DNA of 64,000 bases from an uncultured Trichococcus sp. (GCF_963663645.1 NZ_OY760503.1:62001-126000); one strand, 5' to 3'. Positions 51,880 to 60,864 are shown, counted from the first letter of the stretch. The notes: generated by a model from the letters alone, not told the origin. A program made the numbers and translations.

Positions 51880-52539
51880 TTAAGCATGTTCTGCATTGCG
51901 CTTGTGCCAGTTTCGGACGACTGCCGAAAGCGTGAAACAGATGATGAAGTATACCAACGCCAGGAAAGCATAGACCAAAAACACTTCTGATGTTTTCGTC
52001 ACTTTTCCGAGGATGACTTGTCCGCTTCTTGTGAATTCCATGATCCCCAGACCGGCCAAGAAAGAAGTATCCTTAATCGTAGTTATCACTTGCGACAACA
52101 GTGAAGGGACAATTTTCTTGAAGGCTTGCGGCAAAATGATGTACCACAAAGACTGCATGAATGAGAATCCTTGGGAATGGGCAGCTTCAAATTGCCCTTT
52201 CGGTATCGAATTCAATCCGCCGCGCACAATTTCGGCTACGACAGCCGATGTGTACAGGAATAGGGCAAAAGACCCTTTCAAGGTGATTGTGCTGCCCGGT
52301 ATCAAGAAAGAGCAGGAAAGCATCCATAATAATAACGGTGTATTCCGGAAGAGCTCGATGTAGGCACCGGCCAGCTTCCCGAATACTTTTTTCTCATAAT
52401 TACGCAACAGGCCCAATACCGTACCGAAGATGATCGAAAGGATGACAACGCCGACCGAAATCAGCAATGCCAATTTCAACCCTTGCATCATGAACGACAC
52501 ATTCGAAGGTGTGAAGACTGTTCTGATCGATTCCATCAT
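51880..52539 (-). CDS. Amino-acid ABC transporter permease (distal subunit)
   Basis: 219 residues, about five helices. The EAA loop EAAHSQGFSFMQSLWYIILPQ (about 137-157) and the N-terminal YIELFRNTPLLLWMLSCSF block are typical of glutamate/glutamine/aspartate permeases. It overlaps the upstream permease by 4 bp and probably forms a heterodimer with it. Confidence 0.93.
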   Translation of the reverse strand: MMESIRTVFTPSNVSFMMQGLKLALLISVGVVILSIIFGTVLGLLRNYEKKVFGKLAGAYIELFRNTPLLLWMLSCSFLIPGSTITLKGSFALFLYTSAVVAEIVRGGLNSIPKGQFEAAHSQGFSFMQSLWYIILPQAFKKIVPSLLSQVITTIKDTSFLAGLGIMEFTRSGQVILGKVTKTSEVFLVYAFLALVYFIICFTLSAVVRNWHKRNAEHA

Positions 52540-53258
52540 TCCATCACCTCCGGAATATCCACGCCAACGTTGACGACAACCGTATCATTGTCTTTCAGTT
52601 TTTGCTCGTATTTCCGCGCAAATGTTGCAAGCGGGAAGCAAAGCAGGAAGTAAAGCAATCCGGCAACTGCATAAGCAGGTCCGTAGTTCAGACTGTAGGA
52701 AGCATAAGAATCGGCTACATACATCAGGTCCGCTCCGGCGATAATCGCCAGCACGGAAGTATTTTTGATCAAATTGACAGCTTGATTGGTCAAAGGCGGC
52801 AAAATGATTTTGACCATCTGCGGCAAGATGATGTAACGCATTGTTTGGACATAGTTGAAGCCCTCTGAGTAAGCTGCCTCTTCTTGGCCTTTCGGAACAG
52901 CGAGGATACCTGCACGAACGACTTCAGCGATGTAGGCACCGTGATACAGCCCTACACCGACTACCCCGATCGTAAATTCACTCAGCACCAAGCCTGCCAT
53001 GGCAAGCCCGTTGTACATGAAGAAGATTTGGATGACCAACGGGATATTCTGAAACATTTCCACGTATATTCTGGCAACAGCACGAGGCAATCGGCCTTTT
53101 GCCGTGGACATGGTCCCCACGACAACCCCGATGACCAAAGCCAGCAATAACGCCAACACAGCGACTTGGAGTGTCCGGATAAATCCGGCTCCAATGTCGC
53201 TGCTGTTTTCAAGAAGGCTTTCCCAACGCCAGAGAGCGAATGGATTGGTACTTCTCAT
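52536..53258 (-). CDS. Amino-acid ABC transporter permease (proximal subunit)
   Basis: 240 residues from an ATG at 53258 that overlaps the stop of the binding-protein gene (TAATG). Typical blocks are YVEMFQNIPLVIQIFFMYNGL and the EAA loop EAAYSEGFNYVQTMRYIILPQ. It joins the distal permease to make a GltJ/GltK-like pair. Confidence 0.93.
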   Translation of the reverse strand: MRSTNPFALWRWESLLENSSDIGAGFIRTLQVAVLALLLALVIGVVVGTMSTAKGRLPRAVARIYVEMFQNIPLVIQIFFMYNGLAMAGLVLSEFTIGVVGVGLYHGAYIAEVVRAGILAVPKGQEEAAYSEGFNYVQTMRYIILPQMVKIILPPLTNQAVNLIKNTSVLAIIAGADLMYVADSYASYSLNYGPAYAVAGLLYFLLCFPLATFARKYEQKLKDNDTVVVNVGVDIPEVME

Positions 53259-54091
53259 TATTCGCCCAAGCCCCACTCAGTAATCAATCCATCAAGGGTG
53301 CCGTCTTCTCCCCATGCAGTGATTAATTCATTAACAGACGTTGCCAATTCTGTATTTGATTTCTTGATCGCAACACCATAATCTTGTGTAGCGAAGCGGT
53401 CTTTCAGGATTTGAGTTGAATCATCCAAGTAGCCCGCCAAGATGGATCTGTCCACGCTGAATGCATCCACACGGCCGGAATCCAATGCAGCTTTGATTTC
53501 TGGGTAAGTCGCGTATTCTGAGTAGTTCAAGGAAATGCCGTATTGCTCAGCTTCAGCATTGATCGCATCAGCAGTTGTTGAGCTTTGGGCAACCCCGATC
53601 TTAGCGCCATCCATGTCAGCCAATCCTGTGTAGCCTTTAGCTTTCTTAACCAAAAGGCCGACTGCATCCACATAGTAAGCATCAGAGAAGTTGTAAGTTT
53701 CTTTACGTTCTTCTGTTACCGTAAATGTAGCGATGATCATATCGACTTCGCCGTTATCCAATAATGGACCACGCGTTTTGGCGGTTACTGGTGTCAGTTC
53801 GATCGCTTCAGCATCGCCTAAGATTTCTTCAGCGATTTTCTTGGCGATGTCGATTTCAAAACCTTCGATTTCATTCGTTTCGGTGTTTCTTAATCCGAAA
53901 TTCGGTACATCTTCTTTGACGCCGACTTTCAATACGCCAGCTTCTTTGATTGATTCAACGGTTACTTGACCGGAAGCATCCGTTGCAGCACCATTTGCAG
54001 AATCTGCTGTATCTGAAGCATCGCTGCCGCACGCACCCAAGAACAATGCAGCTGATAAACATAATGAAACCCATAGATTTTTCTTTTTCAT
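53258..54091 (-). CDS. Glutamine/glutamate-type ABC transporter substrate-binding lipoprotein
   Basis: 277 residues, ATG at 54091 with GGAGG eight bases before. Lipobox LGAC, an Ala/Asp/Ser linker, then the family 3 fold: GVKEDVPNFGLRN, EIEGFEIDIAKKIAEEILG and TRGPLLDNGEVDMIIATFTVTEERK. The last block (with RGPLLD) is typical of the glutamate/glutamine/aspartate branch rather than the basic amino-acid branch of the 4.7-8 kb operon. Confidence 0.92.
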   Translation of the reverse strand: MKKKNLWVSLCLSAALFLGACGSDASDTADSANGAATDASGQVTVESIKEAGVLKVGVKEDVPNFGLRNTETNEIEGFEIDIAKKIAEEILGDAEAIELTPVTAKTRGPLLDNGEVDMIIATFTVTEERKETYNFSDAYYVDAVGLLVKKAKGYTGLADMDGAKIGVAQSSTTADAINAEAEQYGISLNYSEYATYPEIKAALDSGRVDAFSVDRSILAGYLDDSTQILKDRFATQDYGVAIKKSNTELATSVNELITAWGEDGTLDGLITEWGLGE

Positions 54092-54131
54092 ACACAATTC
54101 CTCCTATAATGTTGTATTCCGAAAAGTTCGG

Positions 54132-54854
54132 TTATCTTAAAATTTTACCCAAAAAAGCTTTTGTCCGCTCATTTGTCGGATTATCGAAGAAGTGCTCCGG
54201 AGTGCCTTCCTCTATGATCATGCCGTCAGCCATGAAGATGACCCGATCGGCAACCTGTCTCGCAAAGCCCATTTCATGCGTCACGACAACCATTGTGATG
54301 TTCATGCTGGAAAGTTTGATCATGACATCCAATACTTCCTGAACCGTCTCAGGGTCCAATGCCGAAGTCGGTTCATCAAAAAGAATGATTTTCCGCTGTG
54401 AGCAAAGCGCTCTTGCGATCGCAACCCTTTGTTGTTGACCGCCTGAAAGCGTTGAAGGATAGACGTTCGCCTTTTCGCGCAAACCGACGATATCCAAATA
54501 TTCGTAAGCCATTTCTTCCGCTTCTTTTTTGGTTTTGCCTTGCAGCTTCATAGGGCCGATTGTCAGGTTCCCTAACACTGTCATATGTGGATACAGATTA
54601 AATTGTTGAAAAACCATTGCAGAGGAATGGCGCACAATATCCAACTTATTTTTAGGCGTGACTTCTTCGCCGTCTATAAAAACTTTTCCGTCTGTAGGCT
54701 CTTCGAGGAAATTCATACAACGGACTGTTGTACTCTTACCGGAACCGGAAGGCCCGATAATGACCACTTTTTCCCCTTCGGCAACTTCCAGGTTGATATC
54801 CTTCAACACATGGTTGGCGCCGAAATACTTATTTACGTGCTCTAACTTAATCAA
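54132..54854 (-). CDS. Amino-acid ABC transporter ATP-binding protein
   Basis: 240 residues if started at the TTG at 54854 (GAGG five bases upstream), giving [16 protein letters not shown], the same length as the 6.5-kb paralogue; the frame extends to 54926 without a good site. Walker [10 protein letters not shown], signature [10 protein letters not shown], Walker [13 protein letters not shown] and H-loop VVTHEMGFA. First gene of the operon. Confidence 0.94.
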   Translation of the reverse strand: MIKLEHVNKYFGANHVLKDINLEVAEGEKVVIIGPSGSGKSTTVRCMNFLEEPTDGKVFIDGEEVTPKNKLDIVRHSSAMVFQQFNLYPHMTVLGNLTIGPMKLQGKTKKEAEEMAYEYLDIVGLREKANVYPSTLSGGQQQRVAIARALCSQRKIILFDEPTSALDPETVQEVLDVMIKLSSMNITMVVVTHEMGFARQVADRVIFMADGMIIEEGTPEHFFDNPTNERTKAFLGKILR

Positions 54855-54963
54855 TTTTGCCTCAACCCCTTTTATGCTCATCATCATACAGCTATTTTTC
54901 AAGAGCATGGATTGGATCCTTATCAAGAAAGGACCTCTTCATATATTTATAACATTAAGCAAA

Positions 54964-54992
54964 ATTATAATGAAAGCTTGATTAAGAATCAA
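54964..54992 (-). promoter_or_regulatory. Promoter of the second amino-acid ABC operon
   Basis: Minus strand TTGATT (54992-54987), 17-nt spacer, TATAAT (54969-54964), about 110 nt before the ATPase start. The remaining DNA to 55310 is AT-rich; a GATAAAAT near 55263 could be the -10 for the HAD gene. I see no T-box or other riboswitch here. Confidence 0.75.
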
Positions 54993-55310
54993 TTAAAACA
55001 TGACGCGGATATGTCAGATGTTGTGACATCGATTTCCAATATATTTCCCTTTTTAGATAAAAACAGCCTGTTTTATGAGAAACCCTTCCACAAATGCCGC
55101 TTTCATAAATATAAACCAGTATAAATTGTGCCTTTTGAGAAAAAATGCCATTCACAATAAATTTTCGGATGGACAATTAAATAGTAATTCTCATTTCATT
55201 TCACGGTTATTTCTCGAATCAGCCGAAACGGGCACATTTCAGTATATATTCCCGACTTTTTTTGATAAAATGATTCCGTATGAAAATTCCATGATAAAGG
55301 GGTACTTACT

Positions 55311-56528
55311 TTGCCAGAAAAACATAATAAAATTCTTTCTTCCAAAAACTGGGCACCGCATACGCACCAAGCGCTGAATGCTGTCATCGCTGCCTACGGG
55401 AACCAAAACAGTTCATTCGACCCAGCTGACCCTCCTTATGTCGTATTTGATTTCGACAATACTTCCGCCATCATGGATATAGAAGATACCTTGATGCTTT
55501 ACATGTTGTTGCATCTGGATTACCGCTTGACACCCGATCAGTTCCACGCGATTTTGACGGATGGTCTCGAGAATATCGGTGCAACGTTGGAGACGCGCCT
55601 CGATCCGAGCAACCCGCTGGCTACCATCGGCAACATTGCGGCTGACATCAAAACGGCTTACGCTTGGCTGTATGCTCATTATGAAGGTTTCATGCAAGGC
55701 GGGACCCTGTCGCTCGAAGAAGCAAAAAAATCTTCTTATTATGAAGAATTCGCCGCAAAAATCCGCCTGTTCTATACGGTCATCAACGGCGACTTCAAAC
55801 GAAAAGCCGGCTATCCATGGATGACTTACCTTTTCGCGCAACGCACCAGCGAAGATTTGCGCCAACTGGCTTACCAATCCATCTCCTACTGGCTGCAGTA
55901 CGGCAACTTCGAACGCGTTACCTTGACGAGCCCGGCTGAACTGCCGAGCAAAGCCGGCGTCATCGTTTCCCATTACGATACCGGTTTGGCTTTCCCGAAC
56001 GAACTGAAGGAACTCTACCATGTGCTGAAGACGAACGGCATCGTCGTCTACGTCATTTCGGCTTCACCGGCGGATGTCGTCCAGGTTGCCGCAACACATC
56101 CGGACTTCGGTTACGGGTTGGACAACGAGCACGTCATCGGCATGTATTACAAAAAGGATGAAAACGGCCTGATCCAACCGTGCATGCAGCCGGGCAAAAA
56201 CATCACCAAGGGTCCCGGAAAAACTGCCGTCATCACGGAGCAACTGATGCCGAAGCATAACGAAAAACAGCCGCTGATGCTCTTCGGGGACAGCACCGGC
56301 GACTACGATATGATGATGGAACTGCAGGACGTCAAACTCTGTGTCCTCTTCAACCGCTACCTGAACGATGACACCCAAAAATTGGCGCGCGAAGCCTTCC
56401 GCACCATCGGGGATGCGAATCCGCGCATCGTTCTGCAGGGACGCGACGAAAACAAAGGCCGCCTGCGCCCTTCCGAAAAGACAATCCTTCTGGGAACCGA
56501 GGAAGAAGTACTGATCCACGAAGTATAG
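55311..56528 (+). CDS. HAD-superfamily phosphatase (phosphorylcholine-phosphatase-like)
   Basis: 405 residues; TTG start with AAAGGGG eight bases before. HAD motif I VVFDFDNTSAIMD (about 46), with DxD giving nucleophile and acid, motif II VYVISASPADVV (about 248), a Lys in the GPGKTAVI segment and motif IV LFGDSTGDYDMMM (about 328). The large helical cap between motifs I and II is like PchP/HAD subfamily IB. No signal peptide is visible, so it probably acts in the cytoplasm. Substrate unknown. Confidence 0.88.
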   Translation: MPEKHNKILSSKNWAPHTHQALNAVIAAYGNQNSSFDPADPPYVVFDFDNTSAIMDIEDTLMLYMLLHLDYRLTPDQFHAILTDGLENIGATLETRLDPSNPLATIGNIAADIKTAYAWLYAHYEGFMQGGTLSLEEAKKSSYYEEFAAKIRLFYTVINGDFKRKAGYPWMTYLFAQRTSEDLRQLAYQSISYWLQYGNFERVTLTSPAELPSKAGVIVSHYDTGLAFPNELKELYHVLKTNGIVVYVISASPADVVQVAATHPDFGYGLDNEHVIGMYYKKDENGLIQPCMQPGKNITKGPGKTAVITEQLMPKHNEKQPLMLFGDSTGDYDMMMELQDVKLCVLFNRYLNDDTQKLAREAFRTIGDANPRIVLQGRDENKGRLRPSEKTILLGTEEEVLIHEV

Positions 56529-56542
56529 GGAAAAAGAGAAGA

Positions 56543-56590
56543 AAAGAAGCTTCCGCTCAATTTTTTGAATTGGCGGGGGCTTCTTTTTTG
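56543..56590. terminator. Terminator after the HAD phosphatase gene
   Basis: Imperfect stem AAGAAGCTTCCGCTCAA / TTGGCGGGGGCTTCTT with T-run TTTTTT. Confidence 0.75.
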
Positions 56591-56657
56591 AGTATTTTAT
56601 GCTTTTTCGCATAGGCCAGTATGCTTGGATGCTAGCGTACCGGTCCGCTTGCTTGCT

Positions 56658-56897
56658 GCTTGTCCGATTCTTTGCCGTTATCGGACATCGGGACTATCGC
56701 TTGCTTGCTGCTTGTCCGATTCTTTGCCGTTATCGGACATCGGGACTACCGCTTGCTTGCTGCTTGTCCGATTCTTTGCCGTTATCGGACATCGAGACTA
56801 TCGCTTGCTTGCCGCTTGTCCGATTCTTTGCCGTTATCGGACATCGGGACTATCTCTTGCTTGCCGCTTGTCCGATTCTTTGCCGTTATCGGACAAC
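56658..56897. repeat. Array C: five TTGTCCGAT palindromes at exact 52-bp period
   Basis: Units start at 56658, 56710, 56762, 56814 and 56866. The core is CTTGTCCGATTCTTTGCCG then TTATCGGACA; the linker is TCGGGACTATCGCTTGCTTG with single changes. It shares the core with arrays A and B but has its own linker, and lies between convergent genes directly after a terminator. Confidence 0.95.
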
Positions 56898-56960
56898 CAG
56901 TAGCAAAGGTAAAACGCAATAAAGAGGGACATCCTCGATCAGGACACCCACTCCTTTTGA

Positions 56961-57371
56961 TTACAAGATGATGCGTGATTCGAATTTCTGATGGCAGGTT
57001 GGACATTTCACTGTCTTCTTGCCGCGTTTGACGGGCAAACGCAGAGTCGTCCTGCAGTTAGGACACTTGCGGAAACGGGCCACTTTAATTTCCTTGAACC
57101 TTCTGAACAACAATTTCAGCTTTTTCTGGTTCGGCTGCCACCACTTCAGGAATTTGCGGTTTTCTTCAGCGCGCTTATAGATTTTTTTCGAATAGACCCT
57201 GAACAAGGCCCAAAAGATCAACAGTTGCGCTACGATAACCAACACACCCAAGTCTGTCATTGCACCCAAAAAGTACAGCACCATCCCCGAAATGATCAAC
57301 GCGTTATAAAGCTGATCCGCGCCGTATCTTCCGCGCATAAAATTCATTATTTTTCTTTTTACTTTTTCCAA
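56961..57371 (-). CDS. Small membrane protein with C-terminal zinc ribbon
   Basis: 136 residues; TTG start at 57371 with AAGGGG eight bases before. Two adjacent membrane helices (about 20-60), a basic cytoplasmic linker (KKLKLLFRRFKEIK) and a C-terminal zinc ribbon, CPNCRTTLRLP and CPTCHQKF. The ribbon-plus-helices layout is common among uncharacterised Firmicutes proteins. Function unknown. Confidence 0.8.
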   Translation of the reverse strand: MEKVKRKIMNFMRGRYGADQLYNALIISGMVLYFLGAMTDLGVLVIVAQLLIFWALFRVYSKKIYKRAEENRKFLKWWQPNQKKLKLLFRRFKEIKVARFRKCPNCRTTLRLPVKRGKKTVKCPTCHQKFESRIIL

Positions 57372-57427
57372 TTGGTTATCCCCTTACTTCTTCGTTTGCC
57401 TGTTCCTAGAGCCGAAAAAACGCTTCG

Positions 57428-57453
57428 GGAACAAGCACTATTGTTCCATTATA
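57428..57453 (-). promoter_or_regulatory. Promoter -10 with adjoining inverted repeat
   Basis: Minus strand TATAAT (57453-57448) is followed at once by GGAACAATAGTGCTTGTTCC (57447-57428), a perfect 7-bp inverted repeat with a 6-nt spacer covering the expected start site. This fits an operator for an unknown repressor of the zinc-ribbon protein gene. Confidence 0.55.
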
Positions 57454-57610
57454 GCACAGCACTTGGTTCTAAAAGGTTAAGAATAATCGAATATGGACAG
57501 ATGGTATACGTTAATATGTGTTGGATTCTATTGCAACAAGCAGGATTGATAGTTGTAAGAAAAAAAATCATCTATGTCTGATCGGTTTGTTTTCAAATTG
57601 CTTTCCGCAA

Positions 57611-57639
57611 TTCCGAACTTGTGAGCGCTGTGATACAAT
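57611..57639 (+). promoter_or_regulatory. Probable extended -10 promoter
   Basis: TGATACAAT (57631-57639), an extended -10, with weak -35 TTCCGA 17 nt upstream. It lies 34 nt before the next gene. The rest of 57454-57610 shows nothing recognisable. Confidence 0.55.
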
Positions 57640-57672
57640 GGAAGGAACTATTAGAATGAACGGAGATGCATC

Positions 57673-58167
57673 ATGGGTATACGCGACTTTTTCAAAAAAG
57701 GACCGAAAGAAAAGGCTCGGCTTGTTGCCGACGCTTCAGAAGAAACACACGACGGCGTTGGCCGAATACTGTTTCAGACACGCTGGAGAAGCAGTGCGCT
57801 GTCCGCGGATAATAGCCTTATCCAGAAGGTTGCGGAGCACATCATCCTGGAAGATCCCTTCTGCAAACCGTTCGGAGGGCTTGAGGATGAAGCGATTGCT
57901 CGGACAAATCGGCGGATTTATGAATACGAACAAGCCACGACGCTGAACGTGGCCATCAAAGACGGCAACCTGATGATTGAAGGCCTGTCTTTGGGGAAAC
58001 TTCCTGCAGAGCAGTGGAACGAAATAAGCCCCTATTACGGAAAAAATGATTTCACCGCTTTCGTCTATGTCACTGGAGGACGCTACAAAACCTATTCGGA
58101 TGCTTCAAAAACCGTCGAAACAGCTTATACGCCTTATGACCTGGACATTTTTGTCCAGTTTGAATGA
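57673..58167 (+). CDS. Uncharacterised soluble protein
   Basis: 164 residues, ATG with GGAG seven bases upstream. Family not recognised. The N-terminus is basic (GIRDFFKKGPKEKARL), followed by an alpha/beta body with KVAEHIILEDPFCKPFGG in the middle and a C-terminal FTAFVYVTGGRYKTYSDA. No signal peptide or membrane helix. Monocistronic, with a terminator directly after it. Confidence 0.7.
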   Translation: MGIRDFFKKGPKEKARLVADASEETHDGVGRILFQTRWRSSALSADNSLIQKVAEHIILEDPFCKPFGGLEDEAIARTNRRIYEYEQATTLNVAIKDGNLMIEGLSLGKLPAEQWNEISPYYGKNDFTAFVYVTGGRYKTYSDASKTVETAYTPYDLDIFVQFE

Positions 58168-58172
58168 ATCAA

Positions 58173-58215
58173 AACAAACAAGGGGTCTCTCAGGTGAGGG
58201 CGCCCCTTGTTTGTT
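58173..58215. terminator. Bidirectional terminator overlapping the 3' end of the PHP gene
   Basis: AACAAACAAGGGG / CCCCTTGTTTGTT, 13 bp perfect, shared by the two convergent genes. Confidence 0.85.
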
Positions 58216-59209
58216 CTATGTGCGGGATGGCAGGCACACCATCCCGCACATAGAACGGATTGCCGATCACCAACAGCCGGTCCCTTTCGCCCTTCGCTTC
58301 CCCATAAAGTTCCAGCCTGACATACCCCGGGTGGAGCGTCAGAGGAACTTCCCTTGACTGATTTTCTTTCAGCTCGATTTCTGCGACGACTTCCTCATTT
58401 TGAATGACGACGATCCGTTCTCCTTTGAAGCCGAAGTTCCGCAATTTCTCCTGCAAAATCGACTCGAGCCTGACCTGCAGCTTTGCGGCTCCAGAATGGA
58501 GTTCCTGCCCAAGGTGATGGAGGCGGCCGCACTGTTCGATCTGCATCTGCAAGCGTGGCCCGAGTGTGATGTAAAAGTTGCCGTTCTCCAGGCTCTCCTT
58601 GACGCCGTCTTCCGTCAGCTCCCGCAATCCGATATAGGTTAGCGCAGTGTTGTCCAATTCGCTTTCGATGCGGTGCCAATCGCGGCCGGCGCTGCAGGAA
58701 ATCCGGTGGCCTTTCTTCAGCAGATCCGTCCACATTTCGTACGCTAACCGGCTCCGGAAGCTTTCATCCGGGTTGATCCGGTTCCATAATTCGATGAAGT
58801 CGACGTTGTCATAATTCTGGACCTCAAATTCCCATCGGCATCCAGTACAGATCGGGCTGCCGATCGAAAAAGGATGCGCTATGCCGACGATGCCCCCGCT
58901 GTCTTTGATTTCGCTGATGCGGGTATCGATACTGTCCAGCTCGGCCGTTCGCCAATCGATCATCTGCTTCGAACCGAGGACGAGCATATGGCCGAAGTAG
59001 GTCGTCCATTCGATCCCCGGGATGACCAGCAGCCCGCCCGCCCAGGACTGATTCTTTTTCCATTCCTCATAAGGCGCGACCGTATTGTGGTCGGTGATCG
59101 TCAGGATATCATAACCGAAATCCTGGGCGCTTCCCAGCAGTTCCTCGGTAGTAAAGCCTCCGTCGCTGTGATTCGTGTGCGAGTGCAGTTCGATTGCATA
59201 ATAATTCAT
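58190..59209 (-). CDS. CehA/McbA-like PHP-domain metallohydrolase
   Basis: 339 residues. The PHP metal site is visible: ELHSHTNHSDGG (about 7), LTITDHNT (about 37), IPGIEWTT (about 64), VGIAHPFS (about 112) and SAGRDWHR (about 170). The last 80 residues form an extra beta domain. Members hydrolyse phosphoesters or carbamates; the substrate is unknown. It follows the 158-residue gene by one base, so the two are coupled. Confidence 0.88.
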   Translation of the reverse strand: MNYYAIELHSHTNHSDGGFTTEELLGSAQDFGYDILTITDHNTVAPYEEWKKNQSWAGGLLVIPGIEWTTYFGHMLVLGSKQMIDWRTAELDSIDTRISEIKDSGGIVGIAHPFSIGSPICTGCRWEFEVQNYDNVDFIELWNRINPDESFRSRLAYEMWTDLLKKGHRISCSAGRDWHRIESELDNTALTYIGLRELTEDGVKESLENGNFYITLGPRLQMQIEQCGRLHHLGQELHSGAAKLQVRLESILQEKLRNFGFKGERIVVIQNEEVVAEIELKENQSREVPLTLHPGYVRLELYGEAKGERDRLLVIGNPFYVRDGVPAIPHIEQTRGALT

Positions 59210-59210
59210 T

Positions 59211-59687
59211 TCAATTTCCTCCTTGAATCGTCAGCCTGACCAAGACCTGGTCCGAAAGCAGACAGTGCGGGTGGATCTGGACTTCCCAATTCCCCGGCTT
59301 CACTGCATGGGGAAGATACCCTGCCGAACTGCCTTCCGCGGAAAGGTACACTTCCTGTTCGGTGGCTTTGTGGTGACGGCTGCCCAAGTATTCATCCTCA
59401 TGAGAAACGGAAAAGGTCAACAGATTCTCCAAAGGTAAAAAGTCCTCCGGTCTTCCAGGAGGATGTTCCGCACTGAAATAGTCAGGGAGCACCTGCGAGA
59501 TGATGACCAAAGCCTTTTCCCGGTCCACATGCTGCGGCGAAAAGGAAAAAGTCACATAGAGGCTCTGATAGGCTTTCGTCAGCACAAACGGAATCTTGAT
59601 GTGCTTCTGATGGCTAGCTGGCGTCAATTCCATTTCCTTTTCGACTATCGTTTCCATGGGCTCTATTCGGGTTAGCTTTTGGATCAT
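59211..59687 (-). CDS. Uncharacterised beta-rich protein encoded with the PHP hydrolase
   Basis: 158 residues. Family not recognised. Predicted beta-sandwich: alternating strands LYVTFSFSP, LLTFSVSHEDEY, VYLSAEGSS, NWEVQIHPHCLLSD and VLVRLTIQG resemble domains that CehA-like proteins sometimes carry fused. It may be a separate domain of the neighbouring PHP enzyme. Its start could be the Met at residue 1 or 11. Confidence 0.7.
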   Translation of the reverse strand: MIQKLTRIEPMETIVEKEMELTPASHQKHIKIPFVLTKAYQSLYVTFSFSPQHVDREKALVIISQVLPDYFSAEHPPGRPEDFLPLENLLTFSVSHEDEYLGSRHHKATEQEVYLSAEGSSAGYLPHAVKPGNWEVQIHPHCLLSDQVLVRLTIQGGN

Positions 59688-59723
59688 CTTGTTTCCTCCC
59701 TTGTTTTTCTCTGTTCACAACTG

Positions 59724-59765
59724 CAAAAAGTGCCCCTGCTGATTAGCGTTGGAGGGCACCTTTTG
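59724..59765 (-). terminator. Terminator of the GDPD-like gene
   Basis: Minus strand GGTGCCCTCCAACGC..GCAGGGGCACTTTTTG, a long imperfect stem followed by a T-run. Confidence 0.75.
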
Positions 59766-59814
59766 CGCAAATGTGACGGATGCATTAACGATGCTTCCGC
59801 TCTTTTCAGGTATT

Positions 59815-60483
59815 TCATCCTGCCTGCACCCCTTTCTGTTGGATGTAGGCCCAGGTTTTTCTGGTCGTGATGTTGTAAATGTTTTGCTTTTCGTACTTTT
59901 CGATTGCGATCAAATCGTTCACAGTCCACAGGGAAAACTCCAACGCCAACTGCTTACCTTTTTCCTGCACGGCATCGGTGAACAACTGATGATTGATGTT
60001 GATGACTTTCGCATGGCTGCGGGCCAGTTTGGCCAACGCTTCTAACAACACATTTTCTCCCCATCTCCCGATATGCTCGCCATGTAGCGCATCATCCATA
60101 CCGTTTTCGATGTTCATCAAAATCTGATCGCGCCAATTAGCCAGATACCTGCAAGCCACCGTTCCGCTAAGCTCGACTTGCGGCCATAGAGCGTATTTTT
60201 TGGCCAATCCGTATACGGCCTCTTCCAGGCCGGTTTCCTTTAGGTCGCAATTGATGCGGATCGGGCTATTTTCCCTTGAGATGTATGCAAACACATCTTC
60301 CAAGGCGACATAATGCTGCCCCTCCCCCAATATATCGTGATGCAGAACAAGCTGACATTCCTTGTTCATCCGAACATCGACTTCGATGGCTGAAACTTGC
60401 TGCTTGTTGCTGAAGAATGCAACAAACTCCATACTGTTGTCCGCCAATCCGTCACTGCCGGAATGCGCTGTTAGATAGGACAA
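59815..60483 (-). CDS. Glycerophosphodiester phosphodiesterase-like protein
   Basis: 222 residues from a TTG at 60483, chosen because AGGAGGT lies seven bases upstream; a longer frame continues to 60804 through noncoding DNA. The GDPD pattern is altered at the N-terminus: TAHSGSDGLADNSMEFV, where HRG..PENT is usual. AIEVDVRMNKECQLVLHHD keeps the ExD metal ligands and second His, NCDLKE keeps the next Glu, and LWTVND matches the C-terminal end. The usual Arg after the first His is missing, so activity may be changed. Confidence 0.78.
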   Translation of the reverse strand: MSYLTAHSGSDGLADNSMEFVAFFSNKQQVSAIEVDVRMNKECQLVLHHDILGEGQHYVALEDVFAYISRENSPIRINCDLKETGLEEAVYGLAKKYALWPQVELSGTVACRYLANWRDQILMNIENGMDDALHGEHIGRWGENVLLEALAKLARSHAKVININHQLFTDAVQEKGKQLALEFSLWTVNDLIAIEKYEKQNIYNITTRKTWAYIQQKGVQAG

Positions 60484-60697
60484 TGCTGATACCTCCTCCC
60501 TGTCATTACTTACTAATCCACTATAACAAGGTAATGTTAACATCCCGTCAATATACAATAAAATATATACAAAGTTTGTAGCATCTTTGTAAACATAGTA
60601 ATTTTTCTGTATGGATATATATTTAGTGCCATCAAACGGACTTGATTGATGGCGTGTTTGATTTGGAGGTGGCTGTGGTGACCACCCGGTGATTGCC

Positions 60698-60727
60698 TTC
60701 TCCGGCGAAGGTTCGCTTGGGCGGAGA
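60698..60727. repeat. Single degenerate CTCCGG palindrome
   Basis: TTCTCCGGCGAAGGTTCGCTTGG followed by GCGGAGA. This is the same family as arrays at 10.5, 26.8 and 34.9 kb. The 60484-60864 gap also holds a small CCGCCGACTAGGCGG hairpin (60764-60778 region) and the terminator below, and no gene. Confidence 0.6.
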
Positions 60728-60805
60728 TTAGGTCCAAAATCACATTCACCCGTCTTTCGCCGCCGACTAGGCGGCTTGACGCTAACATTCAGAAAAATCA
60801 GCATA

Positions 60806-60847
60806 CAAAAAGAGGCACCACCCTGACCAGCAGGATGGTGCCCCTTT
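60806..60847 (-). terminator. Terminator of the GPH symporter gene
   Basis: Minus strand AAAGGGGCACCATCCTG / CAGGGTGGTGCCTCTTT with TTTTTG after it. Confidence 0.88.
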
Positions 60848-60864
60848 AACGAACTTACTTCATA

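Noticed and set aside
54855-55310. T-box or riboswitch before the second amino-acid operon
   Set aside because: No T-box GGTACCGCGG-like motif, no terminator/antiterminator pair and no known aptamer core could be found; only a promoter is visible.
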